From the NCBI GenBank assembly GCA_020746995.1, contig JAGPXD010000006.1:2666001-2730000 (forward strand): a stretch of 64,000 nucleotides of DNA, written 5' to 3'. This DNA comes from Plectosphaerella cucumerina (Eukaryota > Ascomycota > Sordariomycetes > Glomerellales > Plectosphaerellaceae). A program made the position numbers and the translations under genes. The notes under the pieces were generated by a model. The model had not been told where the DNA came from, ran no database searches, and was given only the letters and a program-made list of their open reading frames with translations. Positions 52,037 through 63,110 of the stretch are shown here, piece by piece; positions within the stretch are counted from its first letter, which is position 1; each line of letters starts with the position of its first letter.

Positions 52037-52478
52037 TGAGCTCGAATGAAAACATCTCAAGAGAAGGGCGTACTTGGTTCGATGGTTTAATGAATTGTTC
52101 CTGTCGCCTTAGAGCGTCCGGAAGTGCGTTGGAGGTAGCAGCAGGCCAGGTCGTTGTCCTTAGCCAGCCTGAATGATTAGCTCAGCGCCTTATTTTTAGA
52201 CACACTCGCCGCCAGCAGTGACCCTTCGCCCCTGTCACGGTGCCTGACGCGCCCATTCCCCTTCGAGCCATCTGCAACTCCAAACTCGCAGCGGAACTCC
52301 ACGATACGACGCAAGCCAGTCTCTCGCCATGGACTAGTTTCGCCCCTCTCGTGTTCAGGCACAGGTGCCTTGACTTTGCATTATACAAAAGCAGCCCGGA
52401 TCCCTTAAGCGCAGGCAGACGGCTGTCTTTCTTTCCATTCTACCAGACGTGACACCGCAGACTCCATCACGATCAATC
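52037..52478. other. Intergenic, no supported gene
   Basis: Short spacer between two plus-strand genes; likely the promoter of the downstream membrane protein gene. Confidence 0.5.
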
Positions 52479-53653
52479 ATGGCGAGCGAGGTTGCCAAAG
52501 CGCCTGGCGCGGCGCAGTCGCGAACCCGGAAAACCATCGCCGCCTCCCTTCTCTACCTCGCCTACTTCCTCGCACTCGTCATTGTGGTCATCGAGGTTGT
52601 GATCATGCTTGCCGGGTCGCGGCTGATCAATACGGACCTCGAAAAGCCAGGGCCGATGCGCCTGCTGTTCTCGAATCTCGCCATTGCTTCGGTGCGTCAA
52701 CACGGTGCCTGTGACACCACTTCTCGCCACGATGTTCCTCGCTGACTATTGGTGTGCTGCAGTTCGATGGCATCGTCCCCGACCCCGAAAATGATGGCGC
52801 CTACCTTGTCACCATGCACCTCTTCTCCTCCTCCTTCGGTTGGGAGTTTCCTGCTGCTTCAACGAAAGCCCAGACCGCCGGCATCGTCACACCGACACGC
52901 GACAACTCCCTCTACCTGCCCCGCGACTTTATACCAATCGGCGAGGCTGTCGGTCTGGACAAGTCGGCTTGGGGCTGCTTCCCGCCCAACTGGACGGGAA
53001 CGTGCGAGAACCCCTTCTTTGCCGCGTTCCGCCGGCAGTGGCCATACGACGAGGCGCCCGGCGCGTGGGGCCTCTACATGACGGTATACTTCTTCGTCTT
53101 CGCCGCCATGCTGTGCGCCATCGAGGTGCTCATCGTTGTGCGCCCGCACTGGCTCAAGTGCCGCTGCTATTTCCGTGCACTCAAGCGGGTGTGCCCCTGT
53201 CCCAAGGGCGAGCGCCACGAGATCGAACGCCTGCCCTCGGCCTTCTGGGATCGGTACCGTCTCTGGACGTGGCTTCTGCTGCCACTGACCGCATTCCCTG
53301 TCACGCTAGACACGTCCTTTAGGGGCTATCTGCTGCTGAGATGGCTTTCTTGGGCGCCGGACGGAGACATGAGCGGCCTGAGACCCTGCATGGGCAATGG
53401 CTTCGTCGTTCTGAACGGGACCGCCTTCGGGCTCTGTTTCGCGGCTGTTCTCTGTATGCTGGCCAGGCTCCTGCTCAATCGGAAGGCAAACTGGATGGAA
53501 CAGCAGGGCGCGTCGGTGCCCGCCTTGGAGACTGGTAGTAGTGTTGGGCTCGACAGCACACCAGCGGCGGCGGGAGAGGACGGTCTATCCAGGGGCTACA
53601 CGGATGCAGAACCGGATGCACCCCTTGGTCAGACGCCACCGGTCGCGAAGTAA
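52479..53653 (+). CDS. Hypothetical four-helix membrane protein
   Basis: Model: 52479-52691, 52763-53653; 367 aa. The start ATGGCGAGC is chosen over an in-frame ATG ten codons upstream on context; either is possible. Four hydrophobic segments are visible: SLLYLAYFLALVIVVIEVVI near the N-terminus, LYMTVYFFVFAAMLCAIEVL around 190, LLLPLTAFPVTLDTSF around 255, and FVVLNGTAFGLCFAAVLCML around 300. Between helices 1 and 2 is a ~120-residue loop with two Cys (GCFPPNWTGTC), probably lumenal or extracellular and containing an N-glycosylation sequon (NWT). The helix 2-3 loop is Cys- and Arg-rich (CRCYFRALKRVCPCPK), a possible palmitoylation or metal site. No family recognised. Confidence 0.8.
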
Positions 53654-54026
53654 CTCGAAGCGTGCGGACCATCTTTGGATAATCCAGAATTGAAACTACC
53701 CCACAAGCGTCGCCATTCTTCGAGCATCACTGGCATGGCCGAACATCGGGGGTGAACGTCCGGGGCGCGCCGACCGACAACAAGAGTCCTGATGTCATTC
53801 ACTCCACGGCAAGCTGTCATCGACTCACCGGCCACCACCGGAGGCTGTTCCGCGCCGTCGACGCGCTGGTGAATGGGCCGGCTATGATGACATCCTTCGT
53901 CACTTTCATGTGTTTGCGCATTCAACAAAACACGGTCGCATTGCTCAATTGTTGTTGCTGTCTGTCCCGAACTACTCGATAACTCGATCCAATTGCAACA
54001 CAACCACAACAACTTGCCAATTCACA
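53654..54026. other. Intergenic, no supported gene
   Basis: Promoter-sized spacer; nothing else seen. Confidence 0.5.
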
Positions 54027-54752
54027 ATGTCCAAGCAATCATTCGCCGTACCGGCCGTTGCGGTCGCCACACTGCTCGGTGGAGGAGTCTACATGTTCAA
54101 CAAAAACGGACGTCCCGAGGCAAGCGCGGTTCCCAGCAGTAGCGATGAGAGCAAGAAGCGCCAGCAAGCCAACGCAAAACGCGACCTTGCAGGCGGAGGC
54201 GTTGGTGTCGGAGGAACAGCCCAAGTAATGGGAGCGGAGGGTAAGTTCCAGCACACATCCCATGCCTCGGCATTCTCCTGACCTTCTGTAGTCGGCGCCG
54301 GCCTCAACAGCGGCAACACAGACAACCCGAACCGCGACCACCCAAAGCCCAACACATCACGGGAGAACCTCCCTTCGGGCGGCGTCGCCGGCGGCCATGG
54401 CGGCAACAACTCGAACACTGCCTCCATCGAGATGGGCTCCTCTGGCAGCGGCGGAAAGGGACTTCTGTCGTCCATCTTCGGCAAGTCCGACGCGACACCA
54501 TCTCCCCAAGCTCCGGTCAACTCAAAGTCTGGATCATCGAGCCCAGGCTCCGGCGCTTCGAGTGTGAGCGAGATGCTCCAGGGCGCAGCTGGCACCGGCG
54601 GATCCACGTCGCGCGATCAGGGAAACTCGGAGGACGACCCGAAGAACACCAAGATCAAGAGCAACCATGGTGACACGCCGACCAAGAAGGGCGGAAGCCC
54701 GTGGGATAAGCACAGGAAGGACGTTACGGCCGTGTCAGACACGTCTTCGTGA
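54027..54752 (+). CDS. Small conserved-looking protein with N-terminal membrane anchor
   Basis: Model: 54027-54240, 54292-54752; 224 aa, 51-nt intron with a GTAAGT donor. Residues about 6-25 (FAVPAVAVATLLGGGVYMF) form one hydrophobic anchor after a short positively charged N-terminus, as in mitochondrial outer or inner membrane tail-exposed proteins. The rest is Gly/Ser/Asn-rich and disordered, with GGGVGVGGTAQVMGAEG, a repeated SGSGG element and a basic C-terminus (KIKSNHGDTPTKKGG). No enzyme motif is present. The composition resembles small fungal stress-associated proteins, but no family can be named. Confidence 0.7.
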
Positions 54753-55288
54753 GGGTTTGGGGTGTGTAGGTTCGGAAAACACAAAATGTTACGTTTTCAA
54801 ACTTCCGCCTGTCGGGCCACGGTGATGTACAATTCCACACGTGACAGTTCCCTTGGTCATCCGATTTTTTGCCTGCTGCTCCTTCGGACCGCATCCCACA
54901 TAACACAAGGCCTCACAAGTCCCCATGGCTCGCCATCGGGTTCATCCTCGCCGCAACGCGGTGCTGACAGCGCTCGTACGGGTGCGGGGGTCCACTTTTG
55001 ACCGTACCTCGACCCGCTGAACACCGCATACTGCGGGCTTCCCTCTTGACAAAGTACCGATTCCCGCACTCCTCTCACAAACCCATCCATGGGTCGCAAA
55101 CAGTGTGATCCTGAGTTGCGGTATTGGTGATATGTCTAGGAAGCCGAGCTTTACAACGGTGTCCGAGCAGGCAGCTCGATTCGTATATAATGGGCAGACT
55201 GTACTCCCAACTGAAGATGCAAAATCAACACCGCATCATCCCACACATTCACACTCTCATCTCCCACCAGCACACTCAACAGAACATT
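54753..55288. other. Intergenic with TATA promoter
   Basis: Holds the 3' UTR of the upstream gene and the promoter of the NmrA-like gene. Confidence 0.5.
55184..55190 (+). promoter_or_regulatory. TATA box of the NmrA-like gene
   Basis: TATATAA lies about 100 bp upstream of the ATG at 55289, inside an otherwise GC-mixed promoter. Confidence 0.6.
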
Positions 55289-56254
55289 ATGTCCAAGATA
55301 ATCACTGTCATTGGTGCCACCGGCATTCAGGGCGGCTCAGTCGTTCGAACCCTTCTCGACAACCCCGATTACTCCATCAGAGCTATCACACGCAACGCCA
55401 AGAGCGAAGCCGCCGTATCCCTTGCAGACCGAGGTGTCGAAGTTGTCGAGGCTGACATCAACAACGTTGAATCGCTTCGAGCAGCCTTTGCCGGATCCTA
55501 CGCCGTATTCGGCGTCACCAACTTCTTCGAGACACTCCCAACACTGGGCATCGAAAAGTCCATGGAGATTGAGGCCCGCCTGGGTATCAACATCGCCGAT
55601 GCCGCGGCCGCAACCGAGTCACTGGTTCACTTCATTTGGTCGACCCTGCCGAACTCCCGCAAGAACACCAACGGCAAAATCGTGGTTCCTTACTACGAGA
55701 GCAAGAACCGGGTGGACGACCACATCAAGGCGAACCCGGCGCTGCTCATCAAGACCACTTTCCTCTGGGTTGCGTGGTACCCGAGCAACATGAAGTACCC
55801 ATGGTTCAAGCCCGTCGAAGTTCACACCGTCGATGGAAGCAAGTCGTACATCCAGATGCTGGGTGTGCCGTCGTCGGTCAAGCTCCCTCTGCTCGGCGAC
55901 GAGAAGACGAACGTGGGGCTCTTCGTCAAGGCCATCCTCGACCTCCCAGAGAAGACTCTTCCGGCCAAGATCGTTGCGGGTCTCGACGAGCAACAGAGCT
56001 TCGGGGAGATGATGCAAACATACGGCACCGCTCAGGGGATCAACGTGCGCAGCGTGCAGATCCCCAAGAGTGACTACTTGCAGCTCTGGCCTGTGTGGGC
56101 CGAGGTGATGGACATTTCCAACGAGTACTTCAAGCACATGGATGGAAAGGCTTTCAGCAGTGTTGACGAAGATGTGCTTTTCCAGGAGGATCTCGGAGTT
56201 GAAGGCTTGGTGGGAACGGCCGAGGCGTTTGCAGCGGAGAAGCTTTTTGACTGA
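55289..56254 (+). CDS. NmrA-like NAD(P)-binding protein (atypical SDR)
   Basis: 321 aa from the ATG at 55289; the frame is open upstream, but this Met directly precedes the Rossmann fold. The nucleotide-binding loop is ITVIGATGIQGGSVVRTLL (GxxGxxG at residues ~9-14), followed by an Arg-containing second strand (YSIRAITRN) that favours NADP(H). VEVVEADINNVESLRAAFAG and AVFGVTNFFE complete the first half. In the usual YxxxK position the protein has YYESKNRVDDHI, so the Tyr and Lys are arguably present. Family knowledge: NmrA proteins sense the pyridine-nucleotide ratio and repress GATA factors; other members are reductases. A Zn2Cys6 gene follows 350 bp downstream on the same strand, so a sensor-regulator pairing is possible but unproven. 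Confidence 0.9.
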   Translation: MSKIITVIGATGIQGGSVVRTLLDNPDYSIRAITRNAKSEAAVSLADRGVEVVEADINNVESLRAAFAGSYAVFGVTNFFETLPTLGIEKSMEIEARLGINIADAAAATESLVHFIWSTLPNSRKNTNGKIVVPYYESKNRVDDHIKANPALLIKTTFLWVAWYPSNMKYPWFKPVEVHTVDGSKSYIQMLGVPSSVKLPLLGDEKTNVGLFVKAILDLPEKTLPAKIVAGLDEQQSFGEMMQTYGTAQGINVRSVQIPKSDYLQLWPVWAEVMDISNEYFKHMDGKAFSSVDEDVLFQEDLGVEGLVGTAEAFAAEKLFD

Positions 56255-56606
56255 GCACTTGAGGGTGACTTGGAGGAGTTCAAGGACTCAGATGGAAAAC
56301 ACGAGGATTTCAAGGCGGATGTGTGAAGAGATGTGAGAGCGAGTGGAAATGGTCATGAACTGGGCGGTGCTACAAATAGGCACATTAGTAATCCACAGCG
56401 GAGTTTGTATACCGCTCACCGCACATTAGAAATGCCCTCCTGTGGAGAGATTGTTGTAGGCTGTCATCTTCATTCGGCCATTTTGTCTTACCAGATCCCC
56501 TGTGTTCTTTTGTCGACTCATTCAATCTCAAGTAAGTGGCATCTTGCCCTCCCAAGGCCATGGCCGCGTGCTAATTCTCATCTCCACACTCCAGAGATTC
56601 AACCAC
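56255..56606. other. Intergenic, no supported gene
   Basis: Contains the 3' UTR of the NmrA-like gene and the promoter or leader of the Zn2Cys6 gene. A CAG acceptor-like site lies just before the ATG (about 56595), so a 5' UTR intron is possible. Confidence 0.45.
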
Positions 56607-57881
56607 ATGTCTCTAAGGCGTCAATCCTGCAATGCCTGCTTCAAGGGCCGTCGCAAATGCGATCGCGGCTACCCCGCCTGCGCGACCTGTCAACGGACAA
56701 AGAAGAGCTGCCACTATGCCTATGCGCCAGTCGTTCAGACTCATCTGCCTGACGAGTCAATATCAACAGCAGAAGATGGAAGCTCCGGATCCAGGGCACA
56801 TCCAATGAGTAATGCTCCCGGGGTCTTCACTGAACCCCTGGAAAGTTCCGAAGAGGGCTCGCGCACTCCCTCGAGTACTGTCTCCTCTGATCTTGGAGGC
56901 GACATATTCGGATGCTCTCCAGAAGGCCCATCACGACAACATCCAAGCCGCCACCAGAACAATCCCCTCACGGTGCTGTCTAATTTGAGGCCTCCGACGT
57001 CGACTATTTTCAGCCTTCCCAACTTCTTAGGCGGCCTTGGTGAGCTGCAGCGGATAGAAGGCAGCACAGAAAGCTGGCAATGGGTCATCAACGAGTTCAA
57101 GCGGTTCCCACACGACTTCGCCACGCGCGGCGAGACCCTGTTTCTGCACAAAGAGTTGTATCGTGGCATGATACCGCCCGCCATCAGGGCTGCAATGGGG
57201 GTCTCAGCAACATTCTGCCTACTCAATGAGAACAATCGCCAGATGTTGTTTCGGGTTATGGATGCCGAGGTTTCCGATCTGCTCCAAGCCCCTCGTTCGA
57301 AAGATGCGGATACCGGCGAAGGCATCGACGATGGTGGCAGCGGAACCGACAGAGGAATGGATCTTCTCGGGGAACTGGCGAGGCTGCAGGCATTTGCGAT
57401 GTACCAAATGATGCGGATGTTCGAAGGCGGGCTCGAGCAGCGTGCTGTCGTCAACTTGCAGCAGGGTTTGATCACAACTTGGGCATTACAGCTGCTCAGA
57501 CGATCTCAAGTTCAGCTGGGTGATCGTTGCTCTGCAACGGCTAACTGGCATTCTTGGATTGTTGCCGAGAGCGTTCGACGCACCGTCATGGTCATCTTCA
57601 TGTTCTACGGCATGTATTCGATGGCGATGCATGGCTTCTGTATTGAGTTTCCGACGCTCGCGCAGCTCCCCGTCTGGACATCGCCGGAGTCTTGGAAGTC
57701 AGAGAATGCTCATCTGGGTGAGCTTCGGAAGGATAAGGATAACCGGACGTTGTCGTATGAGGCATACACTCGATCCTGGGCGGAGTCGCCGCCATCAACT
57801 CTGGACACATTCGACAAGTTTCTCATTGTACCGTGCAAAGGACTGGAAAGCATGGCTGGGTATGACTTGCAATGTCCTTAG
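56607..57881 (+). CDS. Zn2Cys6 transcription factor (short form)
   Basis: 424 aa from the ATG at 56607; the frame extends upstream without an ATG in a convincing place. The N-terminus is at once a binuclear cluster: C8-x2-C11-x6-C18-x6-C25-x2-C28-x6-C35, starting RRQSCNACFKGRRKCDRGYP. A Ser/Pro-rich linker follows (about residues 55-140). The helical C-terminal half has MIPPAIRAAMGVSATFCLLN and FAMYQMMRMFEGGLEQRAVV. This is the layout of shorter cluster- or pathway-specific regulators; the classical Fungal_trans domain is not evident. Likely nuclear. Adjacent NmrA-like and permease genes are candidate partners or targets. Confidence 0.88.
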   Translation: MSLRRQSCNACFKGRRKCDRGYPACATCQRTKKSCHYAYAPVVQTHLPDESISTAEDGSSGSRAHPMSNAPGVFTEPLESSEEGSRTPSSTVSSDLGGDIFGCSPEGPSRQHPSRHQNNPLTVLSNLRPPTSTIFSLPNFLGGLGELQRIEGSTESWQWVINEFKRFPHDFATRGETLFLHKELYRGMIPPAIRAAMGVSATFCLLNENNRQMLFRVMDAEVSDLLQAPRSKDADTGEGIDDGGSGTDRGMDLLGELARLQAFAMYQMMRMFEGGLEQRAVVNLQQGLITTWALQLLRRSQVQLGDRCSATANWHSWIVAESVRRTVMVIFMFYGMYSMAMHGFCIEFPTLAQLPVWTSPESWKSENAHLGELRKDKDNRTLSYEAYTRSWAESPPSTLDTFDKFLIVPCKGLESMAGYDLQCP

Positions 57882-58228
57882 ATCTTGACCTGGAGGAGAC
57901 TATTACTCTCAACTCTCCCATAAATACCTACCATTTGTTTCCATGTTTGCGGGTTCAAGGTTGATAAGTTAATCATTGCTGGGTAGATCACTTCAACGGA
58001 TCTCTTCGTGAGGAAGAAAATTGATCTTATTTTGGGCTGAGACGCCCTTAAATACCCAGCAAAACGAATGGTAACCCATGTGGTAGCCCATGTGGCAGCT
58101 TTCACGCTGTTGCTCGTTCAGCGGGTGTCCTGTCTAGCCAGACCCTTACCAGTCGCTGTCCGTGGTTGTCCTCTGAAGCTAGGCCCCGTATCCTTGCTAC
58201 GCGGTCAAAAAGAGCCACGCATCTGGTT
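57882..58228. other. Convergent 3' region
   Basis: Lies between the Zn2Cys6 gene (plus) and the permease gene (minus); no gene seen. Confidence 0.55.
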
Positions 58229-60440
58229 CTAGTGCACGAAGCGGAAGTCCTTCTTGCGACTTCCGGTATCCTTGGTGGTGTTGAGGTAGTGAATACGTTC
58301 CTGACGATGGCAGTTAGCAGAGCTCGGGACAGATCTTGGGTGAGGTAATTTGAGCGTACATCTTCAGTCATAGCATTCCACTCGCGCTCCCTCGTCTTAT
58401 TTTTCCAAATGTAGAAGCCCTTGGCGATTAGGTAAACGCAAATGTTCATGCAGGCGATGGCAACCAGGACACGATTGCCGCGGCGGTCTTGAAGGGGTGT
58501 CAGCATGATTCCATTCGGATAAGGGGTTGACTCACATTCGGGTCTATCGTCCTCTCTGTAAATGTTGGAGTAGATGACTCGTGCGAGCTGAACCATCATA
58601 CTGCAAACTGTCAGCCCCGTCCCTACTGCATTGCTAGGAAACTTACTTGTACAGAGCCGCCGAGACGGCCCTGGTCCTCACTGAGTTGGAGTTCCGACTT
58701 CCCCAAGCAACATGCATTGCATGGGCTACCGAGCTGTCAGCTTGCAGTCTCCCTGCTAGAACGAAGAAGGATTGACTTACGAGACGGGTATGAGAGCAGA
58801 ACAGTGACCACCGCGAACTGGACCCACGGTCCTGCTGTATTGGGCAGCACGGCCATGGCGATGAGGTTGGGAAGATACCAGAACTGCGTGAACACGCCAA
58901 ACAGCGCACGCTCATCCCAAATGGTCGAAAGATAGGTCGTGACGCACATCATCACAGCTCCAATGAATTGGCAAGGGATACTGAGAAGGTTGGCGTCAAA
59001 GGTTCCGAAGCCAAGGTTGCGCAGCGTAAGCGTGAGGTATTGGTCAGGAGGGCCTGCCGGGATCTCCCAAAGCAGACCAAAGATGTAGATGGGCCACAGT
59101 TCATAATCCTTCAGCGACTTCCACAGCATCTTGAAGTTGATAGCTTGGCGGTTGTGCATATCGCACTTGGAAGGGTCGTCACGAAGGATGCGGTTGACGA
59201 GAATCAGCTCCTCTCGCTCGTTGAACCAACCCTTGGGCCTCCAGGGGCGCTTGGTCTGCGTGGGTGATGGTACCATCATGAAAATAGACCAGACACCAAT
59301 GCAAAGCCTAGAGAAAGTCAGCAGTCTTAACAACATTTTGAGCGTTCTGATACTGACATGATGCATCCCTCGATGAGGAAGAGCCAACGCCAGCCTTCAT
59401 ATCCGAGAACACCCCTCATGCGGAGGACTCCAAAGGCGATGATGGGGGCAATGATGTCCGTTGCTCTCCGAACACACCAGAACATGGCCAGCCGGAAGGG
59501 CAGTTCGTTGCCTTTGAAGAAGTAGGTGAGGTAAAGCACGATGTCGGGAATGAAGCCACCCTGAAGCATGCCCAGGATGGCACGGGTGATGAGGAAGGAA
59601 GTCCGGCCGCTGAGGAAGAATTGGCAGCCGGAAACAATGCTCCAGCTGATACTGATGAATGGAATCCACCGGTCGGGTCCCAGCTTTTTGCTGATCATCT
59701 GCGAAGGGAGTTCGGCCAACCTATCGGACGAGTCAGTAGGGGCCGTCGAACGTGGATTGCACGCAAGCACCTACATGAAGCTGATCTGGTAGATTGTGTT
59801 TCCAAGGTTATAGTCTGTATGAAGTGTCAGTGACCTGCAAACAGAGCTTCCAAAGGCTTTATGTCTATACCATTCGTGTCCATTCCCAGGTCCGGGAGGA
59901 AGTTGTCGGTGTTTGCTTGAGACAGATTTCCACGGCCAAGATCGAGACCGAAGAAAGCAATGCAAGCCCAGACGGTGACTTCGACAGTGTCAGTCTAGAG
60001 AGAAGGCAACGAGATACCTGCACTCGGGGAACCATACTCCTCGAGTCCATCTTGTTGATCAGGGGCAGTTCCTCCGCCCATGTCCAGCGGCACTTGGGGT
60101 CGAAGCGGTGGCGATTTTCATACCGCTCGTGAGGACGGAAGTACGCAGCGGCAGCATCGTTATCGTAGACCGATGGCTGTGTGGCCACTGCATTGATGTC
60201 GAAGTTCTTGTTCTTCCGCCCAAAGAACTGGGTGAAGGGCAGGACGGGGATCTCTTGCTTCTGGAGTGCACCTCGGGCGTTGAGCTCCTCGTTGTACTGG
60301 CGGAGGACGCGCTCACGAGTGTCGTCAATGTCCTCGTCAGAGGCGTTCTTGAGCTTGTCATCGTCAAAACCAGGGAGGCCCTTGAGCTCCGGCGAAGGAG
60401 AGTCAGGACCCGAAGGCTGCTTCTTCTCGATGTCGGCCAT
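58229..60440 (-). CDS. MFS permease of the anion:cation symporter family (Dal5/allantoate-permease-like), 9 exons
   Basis: Model in transcript order: 60440-60038, 59978-59871, 59814-59775, 59720-59358, 59307-58781, 58725-58647, 58600-58536, 58487-58360, 58300-58229; 594 aa. A ~130-residue cytosolic N-terminus is followed by family signatures: ITVWACIAFFGLDLGRGNLS, NDYNLGNTIYQISFMLAELP, SKKLGPDRWIP, GGFIPDIVLYLTYFFKGNEL, EGWRWLFLIEG, SRNSNSVRTRAVSAALYN, and the cytosolic end NTTKDTGSRKKDFRFVH. These are typical of fungal ACS-family carriers of allantoate, vitamins, nicotinate or organic anions, with ~12 helices at the plasma membrane. The first acceptor (CGAAG) was chosen because only it restores the ITVWAC helix in frame; alternatives hit a stop. 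The substrate is not determinable. Confidence 0.92.
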
Positions 60441-60526
60441 GTCTTCTCTTGCCTTTGGTATCAGCGCAGGAAGAGTATGGAGGGAGAGGGGCAGTTGGTA
60501 GATACGATAGAAAGCGCGAGTAAGTC

Positions 60527-60534
60527 AATTTATA
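60527..60534 (-). promoter_or_regulatory. TATA box of the ACS-family permease
   Basis: TATAAATT on the minus strand lies about 90 bp upstream of the ATG at 60440. Confidence 0.6.
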
Positions 60535-62160
60535 ACAATCTCACATCGGGACAGCGAGGTTCCGCAATCGGCGAGCTCGCAATTCATGTCCGCAAAAACA
60601 TCGAGGTGGGAAAGGCCTCAGCTTGCCATGACCTGCATGCCCAGCCTCTTGGACGTCGGCGGCGTGGTCCAACTTGGCCTTCACCCTGGCATCTTCCGGC
60701 GCGGGAGGAGGGCCCTTGACGCGGCATGGAGCCAGGCCCATGTTGATCGCCAGTCCGTCATAGAGGGCCAAGAACGATAAGAGCTGCTAGCCCCGACGTT
60801 CATGGTTCGGCTCCAGCAGGCCTCCACGATCTTCCTGTTGCTGCTCCGGCGCTAGAAGTACAACCGCCATCCTGCCTTGCTTGACCGGCAAGTTTCAAAG
60901 TCGGATTTTGGGAGTTAACTTGTATTGTTAGCAGCTCATGAAAGAGGCGAGGGCCAGGCCGGAAGGTGTCCGTGTTCTCTCGAGGGCGCTCGCCCCGATG
61001 CCACCCCGAGTCTCGGCGTATGTCCGTAGACGGGGACCGTCAATGTTCGTCTAGGTTTCGTACCGGGATGTTCTCCCGTCGAGCCTCGAGTACTGGAGCG
61101 CCTAGACAATGGCGGGGCAAGCAGGGGACTCGGAAATCTTGCGCGGCAGTGGCATGGGTGGCGGGGACCCCTACGTCAAGGGCTTGCTGCTGATGGTGGT
61201 CAGATACCGGTACATGAATGGCAATGTGTCTTGGTATCATACTAAAGCCTGCGCCAACCCTCATCGTCGAGGTCTGGAGTAGAACACGAGCTCCCAGAGA
61301 CGAGTTCAACCGCCAGGGTTAGCTCACAGGCTTAGCCCCTGAATACAAGGGTCGACCTGGTCTTTAGGGAGGCTCGGACCAAGCGGTGATGCAGTTCGGC
61401 AGCACATCACCGCTAGCACCAGCACTTCATCGAGGGTGCTGTGATGAGCTGCCACTTCGTGTGTGGGTTTGGCCGACTTGGCGAGAAGACGAAAAGTTTG
61501 CGTGCAGCATGTCCAAGATGAGCTTCGTCATGCTCCATTCTCGTCATGGGGTACCGCAGCACGATGCGGCCAGACAGAGGACGGCATCCGTCCAACAGGT
61601 GCCTCTATTCAGATGACGCGATATAGCGGATGATGTCGTGCTTGAGAATTGCGGCTGCGATTGAGAGATGTTGGCGCGGCCAAGACTTGGCGATAACTTG
61701 GCGTCTGTCAGGGGTGAACCGCGAAGCTTTGCACCGAGCTCCTTGATATCAGAGCTCATCGACCGATTGCCAGGGTCCTTTCGCCCGGTCTTGCCCGATC
61801 AATTCTCCTGCCATGGGGACTCCGATCACGCAAGACCCTGGTGGCCGAGCTCAGCCTTTTCCGTGTGCCGAGCATGACACTGCTCCCGGTGCTCCGCCCC
61901 CGAACGCCGCACGGTAGGGGAAGGGAAAGGGTGACAAGTGTAGATGCGTGGGGGTACCAGGGATGCGTAGGCCCTTTGAAATATTCTAGGTCCATTAGGC
62001 TTGAAAGTAAGCTTAAATGGACTGCTGAATGGGCAAGTCCGAAAGCCTCCGAGGAGGTGTTGTTTTCCATACATTCAGCCCCTCTGACCTTTGGTCACAA
62101 CCCGTATCCTGCTTGCGAATAGGAATGTAGTTATTAAATTGTGCTGTATTCTTCCTGTGT
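60535..62160. other. 1.6-kb intergenic region, no supported gene
   Basis: Only short frames without signatures on either strand. Upstream promoter of the permease and 3' region of the acetyltransferase. Confidence 0.5.
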
Positions 62161-62688
62161 TCAAGCGTCGAGCGCCTTCAGCATGATGATGTCCTTGTGG
62201 ATGGTGTCTGCGATGATGAAGTCTTCGTCGCCAACATGCCGAAATCCCCACCTCTCATACGCATTCCGAGTAGGTATGTTTTCCGAAAATGAACTGAGCC
62301 AGATGCTTCGATAACCTCGTTCCATAGCTTCCCTCTCGATACACCTGAGAAGACCCCATCCAACGCCGCGACCGTGCGTGGTAGTGTCGACATACATCCG
62401 TTGCAGCTCCACCGCTCCTTCAACCGCATCAACACATGGCTTTGATGTTTGATATGCCAGTGTGGAAAAGCCGCGGATGTGCCCTTCTGGATCGACTGCG
62501 ACGAATATGCTCCTCTGGCTGTTGTCGATTTCTGCGGCGATGGCCGGAGGGTTGTAGGTTTTGTTGAGATATTCCTTCAGATCGGCTGCCGGGGTTGCGT
62601 ATCCGAAAGTTTTCTCGAACACAGAGGCACCCAGCTTCGAGATGGCTTCTGCATCTGCCAGTGTTGCTGGTCGGAAGTTGTAGGCCAT
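62161..62688 (-). CDS. GNAT-family N-acetyltransferase
   Basis: 175 aa, single exon. The order of GNAT elements is complete. The N-terminal helix pair is FRPATLADAEAISKLGASVF. The central beta strands are SIFVAVDPEGHIRGFSTLAY, followed by VELQRMYVDTTTHGRGVGWG, which contains the acetyl-CoA pyrophosphate loop (R-x-x-G-x-G/A form: GRGVGWG). The helix CIEREAMERGYRSIWLSSFS and the C-terminal NAYERWGFRHVGDEDF strand complete the fold. It transfers acetyl from acetyl-CoA to an amine; the acceptor is unknown and no substrate-specific subfamily is recognised. The 5' leader directly abuts a (CCA)n repeat. Confidence 0.9.
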   Translation of the reverse strand: MAYNFRPATLADAEAISKLGASVFEKTFGYATPAADLKEYLNKTYNPPAIAAEIDNSQRSIFVAVDPEGHIRGFSTLAYQTSKPCVDAVEGAVELQRMYVDTTTHGRGVGWGLLRCIEREAMERGYRSIWLSSFSENIPTRNAYERWGFRHVGDEDFIIADTIHKDIIMLKALDA

Positions 62689-62690
62689 GT

Positions 62691-62749
62691 TGGATGTGGA
62701 TGTGGATGTGGTGGTGGTGGTGGTGGTGGTGGTGGCGGTGGTGGTGGTG
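62691..62749. repeat. (TGG)n/(GGATGT)n low-complexity tract in the leader of the GNAT gene
   Basis: Three GGATGT units followed by about 14 GGT-type triplets with one interruption. On the gene strand this is a CCA/ACC-rich 5' UTR ending within a few bases of the start codon. Confidence 0.88.
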
Positions 62750-63110
62750 TTTGACTGTTTGCTGCGTTGCAGCTGGCGATGGCCTCAATGGTTCCTTCGC
62801 TGTAGCGTGGCGAGTGTCAACTTGAGGATTTGGGGGTAGCGGATGTGCTTCAATCATCTCGCCGACGAGTCATCTTCAAAAGGCGACGCTAGAATTGGTC
62901 CTTTTGCTTTTTGTACCATTGCCGTCGCCGACTAGGAGGCCGGACTTGTCAAGATCGGTGGGGCCGCCCATCACGCCCTACGTGTCATGGGATCAATTGA
63001 ATCGTCAAACGCGCCGCATCTCAGCATCTTCCATGCCATACTTCACACCACGCTGTGCACGTCAAAGATACCCCTCCTTCAATCTGCCCCGCGGCAAGGC
63101 GCATCGCATC

